Source: Yponomeuta sedellus (taxonomy: Eukaryota > Arthropoda > Insecta > Lepidoptera > Yponomeutidae). From it: a stretch of 64,000 nt of DNA. The notes under the pieces are model-generated. The model was not told the origin of the DNA. It made no database searches and saw only the letters and a program-made list of their open reading frames with translations. Within the stretch, counting starts at the first letter, position 1. Each line of letters starts with the position of its first letter. The position numbers and the translations under genes are program-made. The stretch is taken from the NCBI GenBank assembly GCA_934045075.1, contig OW203751.1:1623822-1687821 (forward strand). The letters run 5' to 3'. Of the stretch, positions 32,586 to 43,539 are shown in pieces.

Positions 32586-32846
32586 TTAAAAAAAACCAAT
32601 AACAGGATCGAGGCCCTGTTCTCACGTAATATAGAAATGAAAGTCTTAAAAAAATACCACGTTTATTTATCACGTAACATGCCAACTCTGATTATACCCA
32701 GGCAATGGCATTAAAAGCCCACATTAAATTGAACCTTATCGACTTGAAATACAGTCCAAAACCAAGGAAAAATTGCCTGACTAAGGGTTAAAACATTTTC
32801 TTGTGCAAGTTCTTCCTTGACTTAACTTCACCTTTCGTTGCTTCAG

Positions 32847-33370
32847 CACAAGAACGAGGTGAAAGAGCTGGGCGAGGCTTCCAGAGAGTTCAAATGCGGC
32901 AGCTGCGACTTCGTAGCCTTCCTCAACTCCGAGCTAAGACAGCACGAGAGAAAACACGTCCTCAAGTACCGCTGCAAACAGTGCGGGTACAAAACTGACA
33001 CCGAGGAGGACCTGCAACAGCATATGATGAAACACGACGATCCTAACTTCAAACCTTTCAAGATGAAAATGCCTTCAGTGAAGAAGGAATCCGTACCGAC
33101 GTCCCAACTTGGCGGCAACAGCACCGACCCAATATTCAAGTGCAAGATATGCGAACATGAATCTGTGACCTACGTGGCGTTCTTGGAGCACGTCAAGTCT
33201 CACGAGAAAGTCGACCCGTACAAGTGCAATGTGTGCGGATATGAAACCACGTCCAATACCACGTTCTTGGAGCACTTGCAGAATGAGCATGGTGTCACTG
33301 AGGATGGCATGAATGACGTGAAGGTCATCAGTGAAGGCATCATGAGTGCCATGCAAGCTATTTCGGTGGG
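32847..33370 (+). CDS. Zinc-finger gene, cassette B exon 4
   Basis: Acceptor cgttgcttcag|CAC and donor GG|GTAAGT at 33371; 524 nt as in A4. CAC supplies the missing His of the exon 3 finger. Four further fingers follow (CGSCDFVAFL, CKQCGYKTDT, CKICEHESVT, CNVCGYETTS). A non-finger spacer (about residues 70-100 of the exon) differs clearly from A4. It closes with a helix-like ISEGIMSAMQAISVG. Phase 2 at the end joins to the terminal exon (GG+C = Gly). Confidence 0.9.
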
Positions 33371-33740
33371 GTAAGTTCTTTTCAATGACTGTCTTGTTGG
33401 TCTAACGGTTCACATATCGGGGAGGAGCGGGTGATCGTGCTCTTCCACTATAAAGTGAAATTTCCCGCCAGGCAGATCGTATGCCTGGGGACAGCCGGTC
33501 CAACTGTTGTAAGTCAGACGTTATATTTATGGTATGTCATGTGAAACACTTTAATTGCGCGATGCAGGAATGGAGTTTGTAGTGCGCGCGCAGAGTTGAC
33601 ATGTGCTCGCTATTATATTCTTTTTCTGACATCTGGACTGAGTCGAATAGAGTACAAATTAAGTATTGAAATTGAAGTTGATTTATTACAGAATAGATTA
33701 ACTTTACTTTAATTTTCCTATTTGAGCAACCTCTTAAATG

Positions 33741-33975
33741 CAAGTGATGCAAATTACTTCAGCCAGATGTCGCTGCCTGTACGTAATACAGAGAGTATTG
33801 TAAAGAGGTTCGAATTTCTCTGATGCCGGTGAGTCGCCCATTAGCTCAGTTGGAAGAGCGCTGGCACGGATAGCCAGAGGTCGCGGGTTCGAATCCCGGC
33901 GTGGGTGGAATTTTTAGCCTCTAAATAGGTTTTTTAAAAATGGTCCTTAGCACGGCTTAGTGCATTAAAAAGAAT
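33741..33975 (+). mobile_element. SINE-B copy (plus strand)
   Basis: 5' half (caagtgatgcaaattacttc), tRNA-like segment with A-box-like tagctcagttgg and B-box-like gggttcgaatcccgg, and tail. The anticodon loop has C rather than T before the anticodon position, and it sits in a repeat, so it is not a tRNA gene. Confidence 0.8.
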
Positions 33976-33979
33976 ACCA

Positions 33980-34355
33980 CCCCTTATTCCATGTTCCTAC
34001 ATGCCGGTATTCAAACCCATGATCTCGCGAAAGTGAGGCTACCGCTGCGTCACCACCGCTCTTCAGTAAAGCCTGATAACCTAACCCTCAATACTCAATA
34101 ATTTATTGCATTCCAGAAGTATATACAGATTACATAACTAAAAATATGAATCTTTGTGGACCCTGTAGGGCACGCAATATTATAAATTATAGAAGGCCTT
34201 TATAAATTAGGCCTATAACATTTTAATTCTAATTATATTGTACTATTATCAAACTTTATTATATTAACCCCCTTATTGCATGTAGCTACATGCCGGTATT
34301 CGAACCCACGATCTCGCGAATGAGTGGCTGCCAATGCGCCACCACCGCTCCTGCA
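33980..34355 (-). mobile_element. Two copies of another tRNA-like SINE
   Basis: 'tacatgccggtattcaaacc' near 34000 and 'tacatgccggtattcgaacc' near 34285, each followed by a 'caccaccgctc' segment. Confidence 0.5.
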
Positions 34356-34454
34356 TGACACGCTATTTTTCATTTGGTGTGGAGGTGCCATTCGAAAAAG
34401 AGCGCTGTTTCGAAAAGAAACAGCAAACGCTGGAATAGTATCATGTTTAAAAAC

Positions 34455-34925
34455 TTATTTACAAACCTATTTAGAGGCTAAAAATTCCAAAAAATTCTTT
34501 AAATAGGTTTTTAAAATTGTCCTTAGCACGGGTTAGTGCATTAAAAATTAAAATAGTATAACTTATTTAGAAGTGAAAAATTCCACCCATGCCGGGACCC
34601 GAACTCGCGACCTCTGGCTAACCGTGCCAGCGCTCTCCCAACTGAGCTAATGGGCAAGTAATGGCATCAGAGCTACAATACTCTCTGTATTACGTACAGG
34701 CAGCGACATCTGGCTGAAGTAATTGCATCACTTGCAGCCCCGACTACCTGCAGTTAGGTTTTACATAGGAATGATATCGCCGTACCCACATGATTATATT
34801 ATTTTTGATGCTCTAATTTTAAAAACCTATTTATAGGCTAAATTTCCACCCATGCCGGGACTCGAACCCGCGACCACCGGCTAACCTTGCCAGCGCCCTC
34901 CCAACAGTATCATTCCGATAGTATC
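34455..34925 (-). mobile_element. Cluster of three SINE-B fragments
   Basis: 34455-34560 has tails in both orientations with little between them. 34561-34800 is a nearly complete minus-strand copy including the 5' half. 34805-34925 is a minus-strand 3' part. All lie in the last coding intron. Confidence 0.7.
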
Positions 34926-35046
34926 ATTGTCACACGCACACTTTATTTTGTAATTATCGTAATGTAAGCATATTTGTTTGTGCCCAACTAATTCCTTCAT
35001 TCATTCTTCAGGACCTCGATAACCTAACCCCGTTATTCCGTTCCAG

Positions 35047-37504
35047 CGCGGCCCCAGACTCGGACGATGAACCGCTAGCCTCACTCTCCTTCCACGACGA
35101 CTCGGACCAAGACACGAAGCCAAAACCGAAAAGGAAACGCCTCTTCAACAAGACCTTCACTTGCGAAGTCTGCCCTTACTCCACAAAGTACAAAGACGCC
35201 CTCAAGTCCCATATGCGTAAGCACACCGAAGGTAAACCATACAAGTGCACCCTCTGCGATTACTCCAGCAAGTATCCCACCGCTATGCGGAGGCACAAGA
35301 TGCTGAAACACCCAGAAAGCTTCTCATCGGCGTCCAAACCAAAGGAGTACGTTTGCCACGAGTGCAGCTACAGAACATACTACAAAGCAAATCTTTTCCA
35401 GCACTTCAGGAAACACAATCCGGACAAAGCGAAACAGTTCAAATGCGAGGCCTGCCCATTCGCCACCGCTTACCAGACGGCCTTTTACAGACACCGGAAG
35501 ATACACAAGCGCAAAATGGCGAACGGACAGATCATCACTCACCAGTGCGACATGTGTCCGTATTCAACGCAGCACGAGGGTCGCTTCGCCTGGCACATGC
35601 TGAAGACTCACAACAAAAGGGGCATCTTCGAAAAAGGAATCAAGTGCGACTACTGCGACTTCGAGACCTACAAGAAACTGAAGTTCCGGCTCACCGCGCA
35701 CCTCCAGAGGAGCAAGCAAATGATGCCGATGAAATGTCTGCACTGCGACTTCGAGACGTACTACAAATGTCAGGTGAGATTCCACAGGAAGACCCACTAC
35801 CCGGAGCTGCAGACTATAACGCGGGTGCTCAAAACCGAGGACGCCAATCCGAACGCTAACCCCCCTGAGAACGTGGAAACTCCAGCACCAAGTCTCAACC
35901 TCATACTGGGCCATTGCAAGGAGGACAATTACGAAGTGGAATCTGCTATAGCGTGGAAGAAAATCCCCGTTCTGGAGAACAGGAGTCTTAGTAAGCCGTT
36001 CTCCTGTTACAAGTGCTCCTACGCTTCACGTTTCAAGTCGTCGGTCCAACGGCATTATCAGCGTCTCCACGGCAACAAAGCCAAGCCGTACCGCTGCAGC
36101 CATTGCGACTTTGGCACTTCCACGAAAGACTCCATCGCCCTGCACACTAAGCGGAGCAAACAGAACAACGCGATGGAATGCGAGTGCGGTCAGTTCTCGA
36201 CCTACTACAAGTGCGAGTTTGTCGTCCACCAAAAGTTGCACAACCCTTACCGCTGCAGCAAATGCACTTACTCCTCCAAGTCCAAATACGACTTGGAGCG
36301 CCACTACACCATGCACAGTAATAAAGGCTACAAGTGCGAACACTGCGATTACGTCGCGGCGCGACGCGACACATTGTCGACCCACGCTGTGACCCACACC
36401 GGCATAAAGCCGTATCAGTGCCATTTATGCCCTTACGGCACAATGAGGCTCACGTTCTTAGAGAAACACATAATTGACAAACACGACGGTGACGCGTCGA
36501 AGACCAAACCTTTCCAGTGCCACTTGTGTCCGTACGGCTCGTTCAGGCAAGGCGTCTTGGACAGGCACATACTTCAGGAGCACGCGGACACGAACGACGT
36601 GGCTGTGGATGATTGCAGCGATAACGTTCCCAATGACGATGTCCATAATGACGATTCGCACAATGACCGTACACAGAACGAGGCGACGCATAACGACGAC
36701 GACTCTATCGGCAACGTCGTTGACACACAAACTGCGACCATAAACTCTAGTTACTACGACCTTTCGACCCGCAACAACGTGACGATAGAACCCCCAGTCA
36801 TTGTCAACGCCAACGACAGTCAGTACTCGGCACCGACGGAGAAATTAACGCAAGAAAAAGGCGTGAAACCTTTCCAGTGCACCGTGTGCCCCTACAGCGC
36901 GTTCAGTCCGAAAGTCTTGAAGAAACATATGAGCATACACTCGGATGTTCGCGTGGACAACATTGACGAAGCCGCCGACGCAGCTGTGAAGCCATTCCAA
37001 TGCCATTTGTGTCCTTACAGCTCGTTCCGCCCCAACATATTGAAGAACCATCTGATTCTGAAGCACTCCATCACGCCCCCGGCAGGATTCGTCGACGAGT
37101 ATAACACGAAAACTATTGAGAAGACCTATCAGTGTCACATTTGCCCGTACAGTTCTATGAGCATCAACGTCCTGAACAAGCATTTGGCGATAAAACACGA
37201 AACGACAGCCGCTACCGCTCTTGAGAACACAGTCAAGACGTTCCAATGTCACCACTGCCCTTTCAACTCTTTGAATCCCAACGTTTTGAAGAAGCACGTG
37301 ATACAGTCGCATTCGGGCAGGTCCGAGCTCCCGACAGAAGGTGCTAAGCCGTTTCGTTGCCAGTTCTGCCCTTACAGCTCGTTCAGTCCCAAGGTTTTGA
37401 GGAAGCATCTGATGCAGAAGCACTCTGGTCTCCCGAGCACCGCGTTTGAAAGTTACAGTGACAATTCGGTGGAGGTCGTTAGTGTTGCTTCAGAGAATGA
37501 TTGA
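35047..37504 (+). CDS. Zinc-finger gene, large shared terminal exon
   Basis: Acceptor ttattccgttccag|C; stop TGA at 37502. It encodes the last 818 residues. An acidic then lysine-rich lead (SDDEPLASLSF, KPKPKRKRLF; a candidate nuclear-localisation signal) precedes about 19 finger units. Two units have lost the second His (HLQRSKQ, HTKRSKQ) and one has CxC spacing (CECGQFS). The other 16 keep all four ligands. Between fingers 14 and 15 is an Asp/Asn/His-rich linker (NDDVHNDDSHND). The last five fingers share the form CPYSSFxPxVLxKH. With cassette B the protein is 1211 residues with about 27 finger units; with cassette A, 1207. I infer a nuclear DNA-binding protein. I cannot name an orthologue with confidence. 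Confidence 0.93.
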
Positions 37505-38590
37505 GTTGCAGGTGGCAACACTGACTTCTTTCAGCTGGAAATGGGTGATACTGATTGAATGATGGAAACGCTAGACATATTATTACACAAGTGCTTATGC
37601 GGGCATAGGCATTCTCTCAGAGAGAGTGTGGGCTTAGGCTCTCGAGCCCACTGCTGATTGGCGATTTTAAACGCCGAGGTGAAGTCATTTGAGGACTGCA
37701 AACAGGCCTTGTAAATATTACGGGCGTGTATTTCGGATCAGACTCTGATTCTGATCGCCGCCTGGAAACTGATGTGTCTCAACTAATCAGTTGGGTCCTT
37801 TAATGCTTTAATCGTGACCGCTATGACGTGTATGGGGGAGTGTCCTCCATCTGGAACTGTTTGCTTTGAGATCGCCTGGTAGAACTTACGATGTTGATGA
37901 CTTGATGTGTCTATAGGCTTCTATTACAGTCACAAAACACTAGATATCGGAGATCAATTTACAGATCGATCGCGCGTGATTGTGTTATGTGTCGCAAGTC
38001 CAAGCTCTGAGTATGGGTGGAAACTGACAGAGCTAATAGAATTTGGTCTATTTAAATGTTAAACAGGGATATGGAATGACAAAAACAGAAATTATTTATC
38101 CAAAAGGGGAGAAGTTACCAGCAAGGGTAGCAGCGATGGCGCGATTTTAAAAGTTTTGTGCCGCTAAAATGACAGAATTTGACAATTCGATAGCAACCCT
38201 TCTATGCCCCCACTGCTGGGGCACGGGCCACTTTCTGCAATCGCAGGAAGTTAAGGCCAAGCTCCACCACGGGGGCCAATTCCGGGTTGGTGGAGGATTG
38301 TAAGACAGTGGCGTGTCTTACTGTCAGAATTTGACAATTAATTAACTGGAAAGAGGCGAATTGTGACGTTAAAAACCGATTTGATTATCTACACCGTACA
38401 TCGTACTACAGATGTTGCACCGCGTTTCGTATTAAGTGATTTGGGATGCTAAGTAACTAACTACCAATGTAAAAAAAAAACATAACTTGTTAGTTGTTGA
38501 TAGTTAGCACCCCGAATCACCTTAGTTAAAATTCATAGATTTTATAATAACAATTGGATGTAAATAAAATAAAATAATAAATAAATAAAA
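37505..38590 (+). other. Probable 3' untranslated region
   Basis: No frame continues past the stop. AATAAA-type sequences cluster at about 38563-38585 and are candidate polyadenylation signals. The interval holds fragments of dispersed family E (37600-37680, 'ttctctcagagagagtgtgg') and SINE-A (38203-38335). Confidence 0.45.
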
Positions 38591-38913
38591 TGATTATTCT
38601 AAAAAGGTACATGCAACTTTTACAAACAATTGTTACCGCCACACTAAATGACAGTTTGCAGACTTATTCTCACTTTAAAACTAAGTTACGTAAAATACCT
38701 AACAAATTATGTACTTAAATTAAGTTACATTATGTACATTGCGCGGCGGAGTTTTCTTGTTAATCTGTGGGTTAATCGACCTGCAATGTTCATCGTTTTG
38801 TCATAGTAACCCTTGAATTGTAGTTCCATGGGCCCAGACCGTTGAAGGCGAAAAACATATTGAAAAAATCGTTCTACCGTGATGAAACTAAAAGCAAACA
38901 TAAACTATCACTA

Positions 38914-39031
38914 TGGGCCGTATTCTGAATTGAGAATTTCATTCTATGACGCTCCTTTCTGGGAGATTCGAAGAGAGCAATACAGTTAAGTCTTTACTTA
39001 GCAAAATTCTCAGTTCAGAAACTGGCTCTAT
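38914..39031. mobile_element. MITE with GGCC..TTCTGAATTGAGAAT ends
   Basis: First of three neighbouring copies of a palindromic element (others at 39227-39357 and 39360-39695). A partial copy is near 50207-50272. Confidence 0.65.
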
Positions 39032-39058
39032 GAATACCAAAGGTCTTACTTTTCGTCG

Positions 39059-39177
39059 TCGTCAGGCTATACTAGTCCACTGCTGGACATAGCCCTCCCC
39101 TAAAGAGCGCCACGTTGTGCTATCATAGGGGGTGATGCCCATAATCCGCACGCTGGGCATGCGGGTTGAGGATAGCA
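39059..39177 (+). mobile_element. Family B repeat fragment
   Basis: 'caggctatactagtccactg' to 'gctgggcatgcgggttg'. Confidence 0.65.
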
Positions 39178-39226
39178 ATATTTGAATATTTTTACTTTTC
39201 GCAGTGAAAGTTTATTATGATGTGAT

Positions 39227-39357
39227 ATGGCCGGTCTCTGAATTGAGAATGTCACTAAAGTAAATACTTCTGTCACGCTCTTTTCTATGAAATTCGAAGA
39301 GACAGCACTAGAGTTAAGTATTTACTTTGCGAAATTCTCAATTCAGAAAATGACCCA
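39227..39357. mobile_element. MITE, second copy of the 38.9 kb family
   Basis: Inverted ends 'ctctgaattgagaatgtca' and 'gaaattctcaattcagaaaa'. Confidence 0.7.
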
Positions 39358-39359
39358 TA

Positions 39360-39695
39360 GGGCCTGTTTCTGAATTGAAAGAAAATACGTCTGTACGTAA
39401 TACAGAGAATATTGTAGAGGTTCGAAATTTCCGGTGAGTCGCCCATTAGCTCAGTTGGAAAGAGCGCTGGCACGGACAGCCAGAGGTCGCGGGTTCGAAT
39501 CCCGGCATGGGTGGAATTTTTAGCCTCTAAATAGGTTTTTTAATAATGGTCCTTAGCACGGGTTAGTGCATTAAAAAAAAATTAAAGTAAATACTTAAGT
39601 AGCGTTTTGTCACGCTCTTTCCTGTGAAATTCGAAGAAGACAGCGCTACACAGTTAAGTATTTACTTAGCGAAATTCTCAATTCAGAAACTGGGC
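39360..39695. mobile_element. MITE of the same family, interrupted by SINE-B
   Basis: Ends at 39361-39380 and about 39660-39695. The SINE-B copy (39386-39580, plus strand, with tRNA-like segment and tail) lies inside. Confidence 0.75.
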
Positions 39696-39863
39696 CATAT
39701 TCTACGAAATTACTCTTAAGTAATTCAAATGTAGGACTTAAGTTACCTACTTTGCCATTTTACTTGAAGAATAGTGATTTCTAAAGAGTTGTCTTTGGCA
39801 ATATTTGATTATTTTTAACCGTGCAAAAAGCTGAATTGGCTTATTTTTGTTTAATAGCATATA

Positions 39864-40087
39864 CAGTCGGTTAGCTTTTAGAATGTACCTCGGCTACTAT
39901 CGGATAGAATCGGATATATTGCAATAAGGTAAGGTTTATTTTGTATTGTTATTTTTAACTATAAAAAACTTATCAAAATAGTGAAGAAAAGTTTTATACA
40001 GAGCATCTAGTATTACAGTCGTGTGCTTTCGGCGAAAACCGAAGCCTACTCTAGAGCCCGAGGTATATTCTAAAAGCTAACAGACTG
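39864..40087. mobile_element. Tc1-like MITE flanked by TA
   Basis: CAGTCGGTTAGCTTTTAGAA and complement as ends; TA on each side (39862-39863, 40088-40089). Confidence 0.75.
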
Positions 40088-40158
40088 TATAATAATTGCT
40101 TAGCGTGACTTGTGATATAAATTGACGTTTAATCGTACAAATTCCATCGAAAAGTACT

Positions 40159-40327
40159 TTGTAGACTTTTAGTCCGGACCTACTTACGGGTGTGAGACGA
40201 GCAACGGACGACGACGCGAGCTCCGTCTCTGCTCACCATGATTAAGCTCTGCGAATCGGAGCGAAACCTGGTCGGACTCTTCCGATATAACAACACCCCT
40301 AAGTAGATCCGGTCTGAAAGTCTACAA
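40159..40327. mobile_element. MITE with TTGTAGACTTT ends
   Basis: Inverted repeats of about 35 bp with a few mismatches and a GC-rich middle. The target duplication is unresolved. Confidence 0.7.
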
Positions 40328-40572
40328 TGTGTTGTGCTTACGAAAGTTTTAGTTCAGAAAAGTACTTTGATGAAGTTGTCAGTTCTGTAAAGCGAGTAAA
40401 AACCCCTATTACGGAACCCTACACTGTGCGTGGCAATACTTGGCGGAGTTTTCGCCCGACTGCGCCAGAAGTAGGATTGTGTTTTACGAGTGTATGTAAA
40501 TATCTTTGTTACGCTCTAGAGCCGAAACGGCGTGATGGATATTAGCTTGAGAGGTGTCGTTCATCAGCATCG

Positions 40573-40885
40573 TTATCAACCCATTGTCCCCACCGAGGGG
40601 CACGGGTCCCTTCCCTGAGGAAGGTATAGCCCATACCTTCATAGGCCATAGGAGAGGTGTCGTTCGATTTGTCTTATCTGTGAGAGTGGAGTGCATAAAA
40701 ATCAAACAATTTACTTACACGAGCTGTCTTCACGTCTAAACGGCTGGAGCGATTCACATAAAATTTGGTATGGAGTTAGCCGACACCCCGGATTAAAACA
40801 TAGGCTACGTTTTACTGCGGGAAAATATCTTATTCCCGTGGGAAAAGCGATAAAGCGCGGGCAACACCGCGGGGCACTCGTACAT
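40573..40885 (+). repeat. SINE-A fragment followed by family L
   Basis: 40573-40650 ('tgtccccaccgaggggcacg') resembles the divergent SINE-A at 54.99 kb. 40722-40885 is family L. Confidence 0.5.
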
Positions 40886-40889
40886 ATTT

Positions 40890-41636
40890 CCATTTTTTTA
40901 CGCAGTCGGGTGTTTTTTTTTTTTATTCTTACATAGTTGTTATGTAAATCGTAATAGAAGCGTTTGGTCTTGTTAAAAACTTTATGCCATCGTGTGTAAG
41001 TTAAGGTAACGTTAGGGTAGCCAAAGTTACACACGTTTATTTTTGTTATAAGTATTTTTTTATGATTCGTATCTAATTCTATACCTTCAACCTATTTACC
41101 ATACCATATTATTTAATAGGTATAGGATGTAAAATATTCGCTACAAATGTATCATGTTAGGCGCTAACCTACTCTCGAGTAGTGTCCCACTCTAACATTT
41201 AGATGTATTGACTATTGAGAAGAAAACAGTCAATCAAACATATTAGAATAGGTACCTTATTATTATATATTAGTATAAGTTACTTATAGGATCGCAAATA
41301 AAAGAGTTAAATTAATTATGATTTTTCTTTTATTTTTCCTCGTACTTTTATCATCTTTTTCACTATAAAAATATAATATAGGTAGAGCTAAATTTATGTA
41401 AAGAAATAAGTATATTAAAGTAAGTTGTTAAACCTAAAGAAGGTTACACGAAAAGTATATTTTGACTATTTGAGAATTAATACTAGTCAATGTATGAGTT
41501 CTGACCCTTATAGTTGGCTTACTTACACTGACCCTAAAGTTTAAAAGTGTCATTTCGTCTTTGACATTGCAAATTGTTACATGTAATTTCATCTAAATTG
41601 AAGGAAAACTTGATTCTGAATGTACTCGAAAATATA
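40890..41636. other. AT-rich intergenic sequence
   Basis: Homopolymer runs and no recognisable coding frame or repeat boundary. Confidence 0.4.
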
Positions 41637-42529
41637 CAGAGTGTAACGTTAATAGTGGTCCAAGCTTAAGGGGTGATACAATCATGGTGCACCTGCTCCA
41701 ATGTCCATTGTGCCCTCACACCTGCACTCTGGAGGACCTAACAGAGGCCAACGCTGCTGCAATTGCAGTAGCCAACTATTGGGCAGGAAAAATATACACT
41801 GGTCGAATCGCTGACACGACAATAAGAAGAAGAAGCGGTGATACACCTTTGGCAACCTAGTTGAAAGGTTTTTGTGTCATAAAACTTCATAAATTAAGAA
41901 AATACGCGATAATTCGATTCAACCCTTGCATGTCCCCACTGCTGGGGCACGGGTCTCTTCCTGCATCGCTGGAAGGTTAGGCCATACTCCACCACGGGCG
42001 CCAAGTCTGGGTTGGTGGAGGATTGTTGATAGTGGTGGGCCTTACTGTCAGAAGATAATGCGAATCGTTTATTTTTCAACATGCATATAATTATGTAGCC
42101 CATTTTTTATTGATATGATCTATTTTACCATTTTGAAAACTGTTTTTTATGGATTTCTTTTTAAATAATGGGCATTACCAGTGTAGTACATTTTTTTTAG
42201 TCAGAAGAATTTCCATTATTTTACTAATAAAGAAGTTTTATTAGAATAAAAATGGGTTTTGTTTTCTTACCTGAAAACATACATTCAAATAGTAGGATGT
42301 ATGCATTATGAGTGTACGCTTTTACTGAGGTGTAGAAAACAAAAAACAGATCCGAAAAACTCACTCATTTGTCGAAATTACAGCTAATTAAGTGAAAAAA
42401 AGTTTTTTTTTGTGAATAATAAAAAAAAATGCTTTGTCCTAGGGGTAAAATTATTTCAAATTTGTGTATGTGATGTAATTGTACGGTGTATTAAGCTTAA
42501 GCTTGGACCACTATTAACGCTACACACTG
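41637..42529. mobile_element. Tc1-type TIR element with 33-bp ends
   Basis: CAGAGTGTAACGTTAATAGT.. and the complement at the other end (two mismatches), with TA on both sides (41635-41636, 42530-42531). Inside are a LINE-like coding scrap (41694-41862, reading CPLCPHTCTLEDLTEANAAA) and a SINE-A fragment (41922-42055). It has no transposase of its own. Confidence 0.75.
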
Positions 42530-42534
42530 TATGT

Positions 42535-43125
42535 ATGGACATTATTAAACAACCTCAGCCTAATTTGGTACGGATTTTGAATTCTCGTTATCTAACTTTA
42601 GATTTTTTCATATAAATTTGATGAAGAAACGTAAATATTTTTTTACCTTGTGAAATTTTGCAATATCAACGACGATTTACAAAAAAACATGATTCCTATA
42701 AAAAACACTTCTCAAGTAAACTTCACATATAAGTTTTATTTAAAAGTCTGTAGTAGACTTCCAGCCTTATTTATGAAAACACGATTACCTACTCTAAAGC
42801 ACTCCTCAGAGGCAGTTTATTTAGATTAGATTAATACTCTTCACTGCACATCAAACATTTTGAGAGTAGGTACATGAAAAACTTAAAAATCTAATGGAGT
42901 CTTTCTGAAATGTGAAATTCTCAATTTAGAAACCGACTTTGAGTTACCTAGTATTTAATTTGTGTTACGTACGTATTTTCCTTTGAAGTATTTAATATAA
43001 AGTTTAGGCCTCGGATACCAGTAGGTTAAACCTTTTTTTTTTTGTAAAATCTCCACCACTGACTATTTTAATCGGCGATTAGGTATGTAGAGTTTTAAGT
43101 CGAATCGTATTTTAGACAAGACATG
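42535..43125. other. AT-rich intergenic sequence
   Basis: No recognised feature apart from a short 'acacgattacctactctaaa' related to repeats near 45.57 and 51.07 kb. Confidence 0.4.
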
Positions 43126-43312
43126 ATAGATAGATAGAGAACACTTTATTGTACATAAAAATCGAAATAACACATATTTCAGAACAACTAACAACTAATG
43201 ACTTTGACTAATGAACGTTGATGAAGCGAAGGTGATCTGCCAGAATCGTGGCAGTCCCTGGTCTCTGCCTATCCCTCTGGGACACAGGCGTGAGGTTATG
43301 TTATTTTTTATG
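43126..43312 (+). repeat. Short GATA run and family I repeat
   Basis: The GATA run at 43127-43140 begins a LINE-tail-like segment ('gagaacactttattgtacat', reverse orientation). Family I follows at 43205-43312. Confidence 0.5.
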
Positions 43313-43372
43313 TCGACTAAAACACTCCTAAAATGTAATTGAAGAGTTTTTCATTGAACGGTATTTTTATAA

Positions 43373-43532
43373 GGGCTGATTTTTCAACAGTCAGATAACT
43401 TTTATCTGAGGAATAAAGATGGCGGTTTGACATAATTTTCATACATAAGCTGTCAAACCGCCATTTTTATTCCTCAGATAAAAGTTATCTGACTACACTG
43501 GCATCCGTGTCTGACTATTGAAAAATCAGCCC
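43373..43532. mobile_element. Fold-back MITE, second GGGCTGATTTTTCAA copy
   Basis: Same as 2690-2827. It carries an extra partial duplication of one arm (ctgactacactggcatccgt). Flanks are TAA left and TTA right. Confidence 0.75.
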
Positions 43533-43539
43533 TTAGTCT

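Noticed and set aside
33840..33912. tRNA gene
   Set aside because: A good D-arm and T-arm are present, but the anticodon loop lacks T33, the acceptor stem is imperfect, and the same sequence with the same flanks occurs more than a dozen times in the window. It is SINE-B.
35245..35859. 204-codon frame inside the terminal zinc-finger exon
   Set aside because: It is a shadow frame of the true exon, whose frame keeps regular C2H2 spacing throughout. The same applies to minus-strand frames at 35564-36424 and 36845-37423.
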